The notes under the pieces: generated by a model
What the model was told of the DNA's origin: nothing
The model's database searches: none
Seen by the model: only the letters and a program-made list of their open reading frames with translations
Made by a program: the position numbers and the translations under genes
DNA from: Pelagisphaera sp964404745
GTDB taxonomy: Bacteria; Verrucomicrobiota; Verrucomicrobiia; Opitutales; Opitutaceae
DNA length: 64,000 bases
Direction: 5' to 3'
Assembly: GCA_964404745.1 (NCBI GenBank)
Contig: CAYOLG010000019.1
Span: 22,302-86,301 of the forward strand
Part shown: positions 17,958 through 28,089 of the stretch, piece by piece
Numbering within the stretch: the first letter of the stretch is position 1
How the letters are laid out: each line of letters starts with the position of its first letter

Positions 17958-19739
17958 ATGTCTGATTTACCCTTAATCGTATTATCGCTTATCGCGCTCG
18001 CTCCGATTGCGGTTGTCATGTTGCTACTTGTCATTCTCCGTTGGCCTGCCAAGAAAGCGATGCCCATCGCCTATTTGGCCACTGTTGTTATTGCCGTGGC
18101 GGTGTGGAATACGCCGAGTGCCCAAATAGCGGCAGCGAGTATCCATGGATTGGTAACGGCTGTAAATTTGCTCTTTATCGTTTATGGAGCGATCCTGCTG
18201 CTGAATACGCTGAAAGCTTGCGGCGACATTCACGCCATACGTCAAGGTTTCGTAGACATTTCTCCAGATAGACGTGTTCAGGCGATTATTATTGCCTGGC
18301 TATTCGGGTCCTTCATCGAAGGGGCAGCCGGATTTGGGGCCCCGGCGGCGATCGCTGCTCCATTGCTGGTCGCTATAGGGTTTCCAGCAATGGCAGCGGT
18401 GGTGGTGGCGTTGATAATCCAAAGTACGCCAGTCTCATTCGGGGCGGTAGGAACCCCTATTCTAGTGGGCGTGAATACAGGCCTTTCAGGCCAGCCCGAA
18501 GTCGTTTCGGTTGTCGCGGCGCTAGGTATGACGCATGAATCCTATTTGCATTTAATCGGGGCAACCGTCGCTCTCTTGCACGGAATTGTCGGGTCTTTTG
18601 TGCCCCTGATTATGGTGTCGGTAATGACTAAATTCTTTGGGTCGAAGCGATCCTTCGCGGAGGGCCTGGCTATTTGGAAGTTCGCTCTTTTCGCTGGCTT
18701 GGCCTTCACGATACCTTCGAATATTCTCGCCCGTTTCCTAGGACCGGAGTTTCCGAGTTTGCTAGGCGCTTTGCTAGGACTTTGTATCGTGGTCCCAGCG
18801 ACGCGGATGGGGCTGTTTCAGCCAAAGAAGGCGTGGGCATTTCCGGAGGAGGGGAAATGGGAAGCGGAGTGGAGAGGCGAACTTCAAATTGATTCCCATG
18901 ATAATGCAGCCAAAGTTACAGGCGGTCATCTGTTTAAAGCCTGGTCGCCTTATTTAATCGTGGCGCTATTGCTTGTCGTAACGCGCGCAGCGCAGCCAGT
19001 TAAAGAATTCATCACATCAGATGCGGTGACTATTTCCTGGGCCAACATTTTGAATTCGGGTATCGGCACTAAATCGCAGCCCTTGTATCTGCCTGGATTT
19101 ATTTTCGTGGTGACGGTTTTGCTCTGCTATGCGATATTCCGAATGAGCCGGAGCCAAATCAAGCAGTCGCTGGGAGAGTCCGGCCGCACTGTTTTGGGAG
19201 CTGCTAGCGCGTTGGTTTTCGCAGTCCCGATGGTGCAGGTATTTATCAACTCCAAGTCGGAATCGCTTGCTCAGATGCCGATTGTATTGGCCGATGGCGT
19301 ATCCACATTATTCGGATCGCTTTGGCCGCTGATAGCTCCGACGATCGGAGGGCTGGGGGCGTTTATTGCTGGAAGCAATACTATAAGCAACATGCTTTTC
19401 TCCTTCTTCCAGTTTAGCATGGCTCAGAAGATTGGAGCGACCGAGCATATCGTTGTCGCCCTGCAAGCGGTTGGGGGAGCTGCTGGAAATATGATTTGCG
19501 TCCACAATGTCGTTTTCGCATCGGCTACAGTAGGTCTGCTTGGAAAGGAAGGCAGTGTTATCCGTAAGACACTGGTTCCTATGATGGCCTACGCCCTATT
19601 CGCTGGAGCCCTAGGGCTCGTGTTAATAGGGGGAGCGGGCAAGTTCTTAGGGGCCATCGTTGTATTGGGATTCGTCGTTCTACTTGTTTGGTTGATTCTC
19701 TTGGGGATGCGTTCAGAAGCGGCGGAGAACAAGGTTTAG
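17958..19739 (+). CDS. lldP: L-lactate permease (LctP/LldP family)
   Basis: A 593-residue inner-membrane protein with many hydrophobic segments along its length. The family signature FIEGAAGFGAPAAIAAPLL lies near residues 118-136, and further conserved loops include SFGAVGTPI and GSNTISNMLFSFFQF. Members import lactate or glycolate with protons. No lactate dehydrogenase gene is adjacent, so the substrate is inferred from the family. Its stop codon overlaps the convergent glpD stop by four bases. Confidence 0.92.
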   Translation: MSDLPLIVLSLIALAPIAVVMLLLVILRWPAKKAMPIAYLATVVIAVAVWNTPSAQIAAASIHGLVTAVNLLFIVYGAILLLNTLKACGDIHAIRQGFVDISPDRRVQAIIIAWLFGSFIEGAAGFGAPAAIAAPLLVAIGFPAMAAVVVALIIQSTPVSFGAVGTPILVGVNTGLSGQPEVVSVVAALGMTHESYLHLIGATVALLHGIVGSFVPLIMVSVMTKFFGSKRSFAEGLAIWKFALFAGLAFTIPSNILARFLGPEFPSLLGALLGLCIVVPATRMGLFQPKKAWAFPEEGKWEAEWRGELQIDSHDNAAKVTGGHLFKAWSPYLIVALLLVVTRAAQPVKEFITSDAVTISWANILNSGIGTKSQPLYLPGFIFVVTVLLCYAIFRMSRSQIKQSLGESGRTVLGAASALVFAVPMVQVFINSKSESLAQMPIVLADGVSTLFGSLWPLIAPTIGGLGAFIAGSNTISNMLFSFFQFSMAQKIGATEHIVVALQAVGGAAGNMICVHNVVFASATVGLLGKEGSVIRKTLVPMMAYALFAGALGLVLIGGAGKFLGAIVVLGFVVLLVWLILLGMRSEAAENKV

Positions 19740-21250
19740 TGGCGATGGGGCTTTGCTAGGCAGGGGAGTGAATTTAGATCGACGCGGTTAGCTGCTTGAA
19801 ACTCCTCTACGGCTCGGGCTTTATCCACTTCGCGGAGACGATCCGCTGCGATGAGACGGTCAGCCGCGCAGTTGGCAAGCTCCAATGAGGTTTTGTTATC
19901 GAGGACGGTGGCCCGAAGTCGGCGAGCGAGAATATCTTCGATCGTCATGGCCATCTCTAGGTCGATACTCGTTTGCAACTGATCGCTTGTATAGGGCAGA
20001 TTGGCGTGCAACGGTGGGGATTCAGCTTTGGGGAAGTGGGACTGGATTTTCAGGTTTTCGGTCTGGCAGGATCGCGCTTCGAGTTCTGAGGATTCCTCAG
20101 CTTTATCGATAACATCTTCCCCCATCTTTCGGTAGGTCGTCCATTTTCCCCCGGCTATAGAAATCAATCCTGTATCGGAAATTTCAATATGATGATCCCG
20201 TGAAATACGGGAGGTTGCCCCGCCTTTTGAGTTCAAATTGACCAATGGGCGGAGTCCCGCGTAAGCGCTTTTGATATCGGACGAGTCAATTTCGACTGAA
20301 AGATACTGGCGGGCATTGTCCAGAATGAATCCGATCTCATCGGTAAATGGCTTCGGCCTTTTCTCAATCGAATCGACGGGTGTATCCGTCGTTCCTATAA
20401 TTACTCGATTATACCAGGGAATGGCGAACAGAACGCGGCCGTCTGAGGTTTTCGGAACGATGAGGGCGGATTTCATCGGCAATCGTTCTTGATCAACGAC
20501 GATATGGGCTCCCTGGCTAGCAGTAATGAATCCAATAGCCTGAGGGTTGTCCATGCGGCGAATCTCATCGCTAAAAACTCCTGTGGCATTGATCACGCAA
20601 CGAGCTCTGATATCGAATGAACGATTGCCGAGCTGATCCGAGCATACGGCGCCGGCTATCCGCCCGTTTTCCATAATCAGCTCATCAGCTTTTACGTAGT
20701 TTAGAGCAAGGCCACCGTACTCCCAAGTAGTTGTAGCCAAGTCTATCGCCAAGCGAGCGTCATCGAATTGGCCATCCCAGTATTGAACGCCTCCATACAA
20801 GTTTTCGGTTGCCAGGCAGGGAATGGCTTTGAGAGTTTCGGCCTGGCTCAGAGCTTGGGTTTTTTTAATTCCCAAACCACCCGCTAGCCAATCGTAGAAT
20901 CTAAGCCCAGTAGCAAAGTAGGTTCGCTCAGGCCAATGGCGGCTAGGAATGACAAAGGGAAGGGGCTTAACAAGGTGGGGAGCGTTTTGTAAAAGCAAGC
21001 CTCGCTCGCGTAAAGCGCCACGTACTAGGGATAGATTGCCTTGTTTTAGATAGCGGACACCGCCGTGTACGAGCTTCGTGCTACGGCTAGATGTGCCGCT
21101 AGCGAAGTCCTGGCTTTCGATGAGAGCGACGCTATGCCCCCTTGAGGCGGCATCCAGAGCGGCGCCGAGGCCCGTTGCGCCGCCTCCGATAATAAGAATA
21201 TCCCATAGAGATTCGGAAAGTAGTCTATCCAGGCCTTTTGAGCGGTCCAT
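19736..21250 (-). CDS. glpD: FAD-dependent glycerol-3-phosphate dehydrogenase
   Basis: This enzyme oxidises sn-glycerol-3-phosphate to dihydroxyacetone phosphate and passes electrons to quinone at the inner membrane. The 504-residue protein has the dinucleotide-binding GGGATGLGAALDAASRG (22-38), the substrate-site stretch TSSRSTKLVHGGVRYL, an ATGVFSDEIR segment, and IGTTDTP followed by AGLRPL and AGGKWTTYRKM. The C-terminal domain is shorter than in E. coli but of normal type. No glycerol kinase or facilitator is visible nearby. Confidence 0.94.
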   Translation of the reverse strand: MDRSKGLDRLLSESLWDILIIGGGATGLGAALDAASRGHSVALIESQDFASGTSSRSTKLVHGGVRYLKQGNLSLVRGALRERGLLLQNAPHLVKPLPFVIPSRHWPERTYFATGLRFYDWLAGGLGIKKTQALSQAETLKAIPCLATENLYGGVQYWDGQFDDARLAIDLATTTWEYGGLALNYVKADELIMENGRIAGAVCSDQLGNRSFDIRARCVINATGVFSDEIRRMDNPQAIGFITASQGAHIVVDQERLPMKSALIVPKTSDGRVLFAIPWYNRVIIGTTDTPVDSIEKRPKPFTDEIGFILDNARQYLSVEIDSSDIKSAYAGLRPLVNLNSKGGATSRISRDHHIEISDTGLISIAGGKWTTYRKMGEDVIDKAEESSELEARSCQTENLKIQSHFPKAESPPLHANLPYTSDQLQTSIDLEMAMTIEDILARRLRATVLDNKTSLELANCAADRLIAADRLREVDKARAVEEFQAANRVDLNSLPCLAKPHRH

Positions 21251-21374
21251 TGGTGGTCGCGATTATTCAATTTGCTGTCCGATAGACCAGATTAAATTTT
21301 GATGGTCCGCGTATTGTGCCATCCGCCCAAAAGGGAAGGTGCCTTTCAGGCCGATCTGGAATGGAGCGACTTGG

Positions 21375-21917
21375 TTACTTTCGCTTCTCTATTTTGGTGA
21401 TCTTCGATCCTTCCAGAGATAGATTAGCCATCAAGCCTTTGTTGCCAAATATGAATGCCACCACCGGCTGATTTAGGGTTTTGGTCTCAATTTCTCCTCC
21501 GGCCCCTAGTGTGGCTATCGCCACGCTACCATCAGCTCCAACTTCCCAGCCTTTGCTGTGCCGGAAGCTTTCGAGATCAGCTTTTTCCATAAATAAAATG
21601 ATTTGCCTCCTGCTTTGGACTCCAATCTGAAATCCTACAGAAGCTGCAGCCGTGCTGTAGTACTGAACCTTTTTCCCGTCAATTACGAGGGCGCCTTCGC
21701 CGTATTCGCCGCCGACGCCGAATCCCGCTTTACCGACGGTTGGGAAAACCAGCATTCCGGCTGCTTTGTCAGCAAGCTTCTTTCCCGCTGCTGAAAACTC
21801 GTGGAGTTCCTCGATTGCTTCATCGATGCGGGCATCGAGAACGACCTTAGGAGCGGCGTTGCTGCTTGAAGATACAGCTGCCAATGTTAAAAGAGTGACC
21901 CCTAAAAGCGGTTTCAT
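21375..21917 (-). CDS. SYLF/Ysc84-domain exported protein
   Basis: A 180-residue protein with a signal peptide (about residues 1-21, ending SSNAAP). The mature region follows the SYLF (Ysc84) pattern: AAGMLVFPTVGKAGFGVGGEYGEG, then STAAASVGFQIGVQSRRQIILFM, and a final NKGLMANLSLEGSKI. SYLF domains bind lipids in eukaryotes; bacterial members are exported and of unclear role. The gene is divergent from the DUF1080 lipoprotein gene at 22072. Confidence 0.87.
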   Translation of the reverse strand: MKPLLGVTLLTLAAVSSSSNAAPKVVLDARIDEAIEELHEFSAAGKKLADKAAGMLVFPTVGKAGFGVGGEYGEGALVIDGKKVQYYSTAAASVGFQIGVQSRRQIILFMEKADLESFRHSKGWEVGADGSVAIATLGAGGEIETKTLNQPVVAFIFGNKGLMANLSLEGSKITKIEKRK

Positions 21918-22071
21918 AGATGAGATAGTTTTCGGCTAGAGTTGCAAAGGGATTAAATCGAGCGTGTCAAATTACTCAGACCTCCTTAGACGTCGCTACC
22001 ACATCTTCGTTCCTCGAGAATCAATCAAAAGAAGGTTGGCGAATGGATCTCGAGAGCTAAAAGGGCAAGTC

Positions 22072-22695
22072 ATGAAATCTAACGGCTTACTCGGTTTTCT
22101 CTCGCTCTTCCCCTTGTTTCTGCTCGGTTGCGGACAAACGGGAAGCGAGGTCGTTCTATTTGATGGAAAGACTTTTAACGGATGGGAGGGGCCCATGGAG
22201 TCCTTTCGCATTGAAAATGGGTCGATTGTGGCGGGAACGCTAGAAGCGGACATTCCAAAAAACCAGTTTCTGAGTACCAGCCAGGAGTTTGGCGATTTCG
22301 AACTCCGCTTGAAATTCAAGATGATCGGAAGGAAAGTTAACGCGGGCGTTCAGTTTAGAACGAAGCGCATTCCGGATCATCACGAAGTGATCGGCTATCA
22401 GGCTGATATGGGTGGCAAGTACTGGGGAGCATTATACGACGAGTCACGCCGGAGGACCGTTTTGGCGGGTCCAGACTTGGAAGAGGCAATGAAAGTGGTA
22501 AACGATCAGGATTGGAACGAATATGTGATTCGAGCGGAAGGGCCTCGCATTCAACTTTGGCTCAACGGCATGAAAACAGTGGATTACACCGAGCCCGACG
22601 CATCGATTGATCGAAGTGGCGTTATAGCGCTGCAGGTTCACAGCGGTGGCCCGATGGAAGCTTGGTACAAAGATATCGTTCTCAGAGAATTATAG
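22072..22695 (+). CDS. DUF1080 (3-keto-disaccharide hydrolase-like) lipoprotein
   Basis: The ATG at 22072 gives a 207-residue lipoprotein with a short signal and lipobox FLLGC, so it should be lipid-anchored. The mature protein is one DUF1080 domain, a concanavalin-like beta sandwich: VVLFDGKTFNGWEG at the start, an FELRLKFKM strand, GVQFRTKRIPDHHEVIGYQADMG in the centre, and GVIALQVHSGGPMEAWYKDI at the end. Domains of this type hydrolyse or bind 3-keto-glycosides and are very common in Verrucomicrobia and Planctomycetes. The frame stays open upstream, but only this start gives the lipoprotein signal. Confidence 0.87.
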   Translation: MKSNGLLGFLSLFPLFLLGCGQTGSEVVLFDGKTFNGWEGPMESFRIENGSIVAGTLEADIPKNQFLSTSQEFGDFELRLKFKMIGRKVNAGVQFRTKRIPDHHEVIGYQADMGGKYWGALYDESRRRTVLAGPDLEEAMKVVNDQDWNEYVIRAEGPRIQLWLNGMKTVDYTEPDASIDRSGVIALQVHSGGPMEAWYKDIVLREL

Positions 22696-22702
22696 CCGGA
22701 TT

Positions 22703-23539
22703 TTATTGGAATTGCTTGGCAATGGAACGGTGGTAGGCAGCCTGTTCTCCTAGGCCGCGTTTTTCTAGACCATTTACATGAATCGCGCATTTTTCTAAGA
22801 GGGTAGCGATCGTTTGTTCTCTGTATTTGGCATTCAACTTCGCGCCGCTTTGGAGAAGCTTTCGCAGAGCTACAATTCGGTATTCATCGAGCCCCACCTG
22901 ATTGGATAGCTGGTCCGTATGGCCCCCATGTTTTTCAATTAGCGGTTCACCTACCAGCAGAACAGGATGATGGACGGTTATTCTCAGCCACAAGTCATAG
23001 TCTTCGCAGGCGGGCAGCGTTTCGTCGAACCCGCCGAGAGAAAGCAATAGGCTCCTGTCGACGATAGCAGTGGATGGGGATATTGCGCACCGCGGCAGGC
23101 ATTGGAGGAAGATATCGCCGCCGGACTTCTGGTATTCTTTGGGTACGGTTTTGCGTTTCCCTCGAAAGATCCAGTCTTCCTCTGTGTGGCAAATCCGAAA
23201 GTTGGGGTTTTGCGTCAGAGCTTCCATCTGTTTCCCGCATTTTTGAGGAAGCCACACATCGTCCGAATCCAGAAAGGCTATCCACTTAGATTGGGCGGCT
23301 CTAATGCCAGCGTTTCGAGCAGAGCTGACCCCGAGGTTCTCCTGGCAAATAATGTTGATTCCTGGATAGTCGTTTTCGAGCTCCGAAACAGAATTGTCGG
23401 TCGATCCGTCGTCTACGATAATGACTTCATCTGGTCGCCGGGTTTGCGAATACACGGAATCAAGGCAGCGTCGGAGAGTTCTGCCCCGATTGAATGTAGG
23501 GATGACAGTTGCCAGTCGATCTGCGTCATTAGGCATCAT
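22703..23539 (-). CDS. Family 2 glycosyltransferase
   Basis: A GT-A fold glycosyltransferase with ATVIPTFNRGRTLRRCLDSVYSQTRRP at the start, the nucleotide-sugar motif VDDGSTD, GVSSARNAGI, and FLDSDDVW (DXD-type metal site). A DYDLWLRI stretch further on corresponds to the usual acceptor-side motif. Start is uncertain: the ATG at 23539 fits the domain well but has no ribosome binding site, and a TTG at 23620 would add 27 residues. It converges with the DUF1080 gene, with seven bases between stops. Substrate unknown. Confidence 0.85.
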   Translation of the reverse strand: MMPNDADRLATVIPTFNRGRTLRRCLDSVYSQTRRPDEVIIVDDGSTDNSVSELENDYPGINIICQENLGVSSARNAGIRAAQSKWIAFLDSDDVWLPQKCGKQMEALTQNPNFRICHTEEDWIFRGKRKTVPKEYQKSGGDIFLQCLPRCAISPSTAIVDRSLLLSLGGFDETLPACEDYDLWLRITVHHPVLLVGEPLIEKHGGHTDQLSNQVGLDEYRIVALRKLLQSGAKLNAKYREQTIATLLEKCAIHVNGLEKRGLGEQAAYHRSIAKQFQ

Positions 23540-23757
23540 GGGTTGAAGTGGCGGATTATCTCCGATTTGTCGATTCACAGTCCTTCTCTTCTGGATTCTG
23601 CAGGGTTTGGACTGAGCCAAGTTAAGAGTTTGGGCCAGATTTCGAACGAAGCTGGCATAACGCTAGCCCAGAGGAGGGTATTGCTGCGATAGGCGGAACT
23701 GATTGTCGGTGGGTTAGTTCATCGGAGGCCCCAACTCGCTGGTGGCTGCGCTGTTGG

Positions 23758-25548
23758 CTACTCTTCGTCTTTTTTCTTGTTCAGGAATCCGCCCAGAAGC
23801 TTTTTTGCGGCCTCTTCGAGCTTATCACTGTCCTGCGTAGCCGAAGAATCGATACCCAGCTTTTCCGCAGCTCTGTTGAGCAGTTCCTTCTTCCCAGCTT
23901 CAGCGACAGCATTGGTCAGGGCTTTCGAATCAATCTTTACTCTTGGGTTGTCAATAGGCCCTCTCAGAAAGAGAGGAATCGAGAGATTGTCGGCGGGAAG
24001 TGTCGTACTGCCGATCGAAAGGCTTGATCCGCTAAAGGAAGGCGAAATTTTCAGATCGGAATCAATGGAGCTAAGCTTGCCGGCAATATTCAATGTCATA
24101 GTGCCACCGCTAATTGGGGAGGATCCGTCGCTTTTGATTTTGGAAGCCATCTCGTCGACCGATATCCCGCTCATCAACAGTTCAATGTGATTGTCTGCCC
24201 GTCCAGCAGCCGCTCCCAGTACCAGCCAAGCGACTAGTGATCCATCAGAGGAGTCGATTCTTATTTTGGGATCAGAATCGAGCAGAGTTGGGTGGGAAGA
24301 AAGGTTGTCGGCTTTGATGGACAAAGTGGCGTTTTCCAAGAAGCTTGTTTTGACCTGGGTAGCTACCAATTTCCGTATCCAAACCATGGGGCTACGCTCT
24401 ATTAAATCTTTCTTGGAAACCTGTGTATAGCCGAGCGACTGGATGCGGCTGGCCAAGGTTTGCTTGAGACTTTGCGAATCGTCTCTCTCGCCGCCTAAGG
24501 CTTCCAGCCATTTCTTAAGCTGGGAAAGGTGTTCCTTGAATTCGGGGGCATCTTCTAGGACGCTGTCGAGATCTTTGTAGTCGGGAAGTTCTAATTTCGG
24601 GCTTTCGCTGGGTTTAGGCTTTTTGCCGACTAGGCTCGCCGTCTTTTGTCGAGGTAATCCCAAACTGGCATTTTCGAATACAAGGCTATCGATGGAAAAT
24701 CGTTTTTTGAGAATATCGGCTGCGCTGATGTCCGCGACGATCCGGTCGCTGGCAAACAGGTTGGTCTCCAGGTTCTCGGGATCGGCTAGGGCTAGGCCAT
24801 CGAGTTCAATGCGCCCAGCATCCAGATCAAGGTGGGCATTGGCTAAGTCCACCGTGGCCCCATTGGCTTTTTCGAGCCCATCCTTGATAGCCGCTGTGAT
24901 AAGGGGGTCACTCAAGTTGCGTACAGCTACGTATCCAAGAATGCCTATCACTAAGACAGCTGCTGCTCCGGGGATGCGTATAGGGTTGCCCCATTTTTTG
25001 GACAGAAGCTCTTCGTAGCTTTTCCTCCCTTTCCCGGATCCGAGAAAAATAAACGTCAAGGCTTGGACCCATCCCTTGGAGGACCATTTCTTCATGCGCT
25101 CTGAATCGTTTTCCAGATGCTGCATCTTTCGCCTGTAGGCCCCGAGCGATTTGGTTAAAGCAATCCCGATAGCGATGCCTAGAATCAAGCCCAGAATTTG
25201 TCCTCCCGGCACAACGTAGTAGTCTAGCCCGAAGTAGGCGGTGATCGGCCCATTGGCCAGCGATTCGAAAATCGGCGTAGCAGGGCCGTCCAGCAGGAAC
25301 CTGCCGATGGCAAAAACCACCGGCATTAGAGCAATCAAAAGGAGTTTCCCGAGTATTCCTACCAGACTTGCCAGGAACAGGTTGGCATTCAATATGATGA
25401 GACAGCCGATCCAGAACACGAGTAGTCCGGGAGCTTGCTGGAATCCGGGTATGAATCCGATGAGCATGCCCAGAATGCAGGCGGAAAGGATCTGGAACGG
25501 GGTGGCCTTCCCTCTGACGAGTTTACCGAATTTGCGGGTTATAAGCAT
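23758..25548 (-). CDS. Membrane protein with TIGR03546-like N-terminus and AsmA/TIGR03545-like C-terminus
   Basis: The 596-residue protein has two parts. Residues 1-140 hold several membrane segments and resemble the TIGR03546 family (KATPFQILSACILGMLIGFIPGF). After a linker and another membrane segment (about 197-215), residues 220-575 look like an AsmA-type or TIGR03545-like periplasmic region, with DAGRIELDGLALADPEN and SIDSLVFENASLGLPRQK. These two families are often encoded by adjacent genes elsewhere; here they appear joined. AsmA-like proteins are linked to lipid transport to the outer membrane. The assignment rests on recall of family patterns and is moderate. Confidence 0.65.
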   Translation of the reverse strand: MLITRKFGKLVRGKATPFQILSACILGMLIGFIPGFQQAPGLLVFWIGCLIILNANLFLASLVGILGKLLLIALMPVVFAIGRFLLDGPATPIFESLANGPITAYFGLDYYVVPGGQILGLILGIAIGIALTKSLGAYRRKMQHLENDSERMKKWSSKGWVQALTFIFLGSGKGRKSYEELLSKKWGNPIRIPGAAAVLVIGILGYVAVRNLSDPLITAAIKDGLEKANGATVDLANAHLDLDAGRIELDGLALADPENLETNLFASDRIVADISAADILKKRFSIDSLVFENASLGLPRQKTASLVGKKPKPSESPKLELPDYKDLDSVLEDAPEFKEHLSQLKKWLEALGGERDDSQSLKQTLASRIQSLGYTQVSKKDLIERSPMVWIRKLVATQVKTSFLENATLSIKADNLSSHPTLLDSDPKIRIDSSDGSLVAWLVLGAAAGRADNHIELLMSGISVDEMASKIKSDGSSPISGGTMTLNIAGKLSSIDSDLKISPSFSGSSLSIGSTTLPADNLSIPLFLRGPIDNPRVKIDSKALTNAVAEAGKKELLNRAAEKLGIDSSATQDSDKLEEAAKKLLGGFLNKKKDEE

Positions 25549-25688
25549 GGTACGACGGGGTCTGGCTCCTTATCAAACGTTAGTAGCCTCTGATTGTGAC
25601 CGAAAGCGAGATTCTGACAAGCTTCCTCTCTTGAGGTATTACCTACAGTATCATGGGCAATTCACTCTGGGTGTATCCTTGAAAGCAG

Positions 25689-28031
25689 CTAGTCGAATGA
25701 GAACTTTACATCGCCATTGCGGACATGTAGCCGAGCGGAAAACGCTTTGCCGGCTTTTGACTTGAAGCCATCAAGTAGGGGTGTGGACCTGTCTCGGAGT
25801 AGGGTAATGGCGGTCTCTCTACCAATATCCCTTTTCGCAATGACCTTCCAGATAGCGAAACGGCATCCTTGGCGCCAGTTGCTGCAGCTGTAGTTACGCT
25901 CCTTTTCCAGCACGGAACCACCGCATACGGGACAGGCTCCGAGGGAAGCCTCGGTCGACTCAGAAGCTTTTGAATCGACGAGCGTGTATTCGAGTTCTCC
26001 TTTCTGGGTCAGTTTCAGATCAGCTAGGGCTCGAGATCCCTGGTGGCTAATGCCAACAGAAGAAAGGCTTCGTAGATTCAAGAGCAATTCCCGCATAAGT
26101 TGCGGTGAAATCGTTGCTCCGAAAGCGTCTTCCTTGATGGCAAAGGCACAGCCCTGGCGCCAATGAGAACAGCCGTATCCAGTTTTTCCCCGAATCACGG
26201 GCGCTTGGCACCGTGGGCAGGGCCCCAAATTCCTTAAGTCGACTGTTTTTTCTGATGTAGCCGATAAAATTTCCCGGGTAAATGTTTCAACTTCATGTCT
26301 AAACTGTTGCGGATCGTATTCGCCGCGCTCCATTTTCTTTAGCCGGTGTTCCCATTCACCCGTTAACTCCGGCGACTTGAGGCGCTCGTCTTGCACGAGA
26401 GCGATCAGTTGCCGGCCTTTCGGTGCGCTTAGCAAGCTCTTGCGACGCCTTTCGACAAAACCCCTTTGTATTAAGGTTTCAATTATGGACGCTCGCGTAG
26501 CTGGCGTGCCTATGCCTTGATCTTTAAGGGCTTCCTTGAGTTCTTCGTCCTCTATTGCTTTGCCCGCTGTCTCCATAAGCTGGAGGAGGCTGGCTTCCGT
26601 GAAACGTTTAGGAGGCGAGGTTTTGAATGTCTCCACGCGTGGTTGATGCAGGCATCGCTCGCCTATTTGAAAATCCGGAATCATTTGATATACTTGATCC
26701 TGCTTGTCCGGCTTCCTCCCCTTTTTCTTCAGTTTTTCGTTTGCTGGGTAAAGGGCTTGCCAGCCAGGATCGCTAATGCGGGTTCCCCGGGCTCGGAAGG
26801 CCTCGCTATCGCAGTTCGCTTCAACCGTAGTTACAGATTTGATACAAGGAGGATAAAATGCCGCTATCAATCGGGTCAAAATGGCATTGTACACTATCTT
26901 TTCCTGGTCGTTCAGCTTTTTGGGAAGCGAGTCGGTTGGAATGATAGCATGGTGATCTGAAATTTTAGAATCATCGACGACGCGCTTGCTGAATTTCAGG
27001 TTTTCGAGATCGAGTTCGCCAATCTCCTTCTCGCGATAGGGCTGGAACTTTCGCAGTAGCGGAGCGATTGTCGGTTCTAGATCGGTAGACAGGTAGCGAC
27101 TATCGGTACGGGGATAGGTGATGTGCTTGTTTTCGTACAGATTCTGGGCGATTCTCAGGGTTTCGTCGGCTGTGAATCCGTGGCGGGTATTGAGTTCTCG
27201 CTGCAGTTCAGTGAGATCGAATAGCAAGGGCGGGTTTGATTTTTCATCCTTCTTTTCGATCGATTCGATGAGCAACTCTTTGCCTTTGACTTTGGATACA
27301 ACCTCAGAAGCCTCTTCCTCGGAACTAAACTTTCCTTTCGTATGCCGGAAAAGCGTTTCTTGAACGGTTGTGTGGACTTCCCAGAAATTTTTGGAATCAA
27401 AAGATTCGATATCCTGATCGCGCTGCACGATCATGGCCAGAATAGGAGTTTGCACGCGCCCTACGCTCAAAAGCAGATTCCGTTTTCCGTATTCTACCGT
27501 GAAGAAGCGAGTGGCGTTGATGCCCACGATCCAATCCGCCTCGCTGCGAGATTTGGCGGCATAGTAGAGATTGTCGTAGGCGCTGCCCTCGGCTAATTTA
27601 GAAAAACCGTCAGCAATGGCCTTTTGGGTTAGCGAACTGATCCAAAGGCGCTTGACTGGCTTGTTCTCGCAATTGGCCCAAGAAAGAATGTATCGGAAAA
27701 TCAACTCTCCCTCTCGACCTGCATCCGTGGCGCAAATGATTTCCTCTGCCTGTTTGAAGAGGGAAGCAATGGTGTCGAGCTGTTCCCGAGAGGAACGCTC
27801 GTCGCGTGGAGCTAGCTCGAACAGATCGGGAACTATCGGAAGGGAGGACAATCGCCATGATTTCCATTCTGGCTTGTAACTCTCTGGCTCTTTGAGTTCG
27901 ACCAAGTGGCCAAAAGCCCAGGTTATCGCGTATCCATTTCCCTCAAGATAGCCATTACGCGATTGGCTTGCCTTTAAATACTTGGCGATGTCTCGAGCAA
28001 CCGACGGTTTTTCAGCGAGTACGACCTTCAT
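25689..28031 (-). CDS. topB: DNA topoisomerase III (type IA)
   Basis: Type IA topoisomerases cut one DNA strand and resolve intermediates of replication and recombination. The ATG at 28031 gives MKVVLAEKPSVARDIA, the TOPRIM start; the frame is open 15 codons upstream without similarity. TOPRIM acidic residues follow in CATDAGREGELIFRY. The catalytic tyrosine lies in YPRTDSRYL (about Tyr306). The C-terminal region has two zinc-finger-like repeats with the cores CPRCQAP and CPVCGGS, each followed by CS-WRQGC. The 780-residue length suits TopB with this tail. Confidence 0.93.
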   Translation of the reverse strand: MKVVLAEKPSVARDIAKYLKASQSRNGYLEGNGYAITWAFGHLVELKEPESYKPEWKSWRLSSLPIVPDLFELAPRDERSSREQLDTIASLFKQAEEIICATDAGREGELIFRYILSWANCENKPVKRLWISSLTQKAIADGFSKLAEGSAYDNLYYAAKSRSEADWIVGINATRFFTVEYGKRNLLLSVGRVQTPILAMIVQRDQDIESFDSKNFWEVHTTVQETLFRHTKGKFSSEEEASEVVSKVKGKELLIESIEKKDEKSNPPLLFDLTELQRELNTRHGFTADETLRIAQNLYENKHITYPRTDSRYLSTDLEPTIAPLLRKFQPYREKEIGELDLENLKFSKRVVDDSKISDHHAIIPTDSLPKKLNDQEKIVYNAILTRLIAAFYPPCIKSVTTVEANCDSEAFRARGTRISDPGWQALYPANEKLKKKGRKPDKQDQVYQMIPDFQIGERCLHQPRVETFKTSPPKRFTEASLLQLMETAGKAIEDEELKEALKDQGIGTPATRASIIETLIQRGFVERRRKSLLSAPKGRQLIALVQDERLKSPELTGEWEHRLKKMERGEYDPQQFRHEVETFTREILSATSEKTVDLRNLGPCPRCQAPVIRGKTGYGCSHWRQGCAFAIKEDAFGATISPQLMRELLLNLRSLSSVGISHQGSRALADLKLTQKGELEYTLVDSKASESTEASLGACPVCGGSVLEKERNYSCSNWRQGCRFAIWKVIAKRDIGRETAITLLRDRSTPLLDGFKSKAGKAFSARLHVRNGDVKFSFD

Positions 28032-28089
28032 TTTAGATGCGGGTAGCCATGATCGATTGTGGCTTTGCCTCGACAATCATTGGTGAAAA

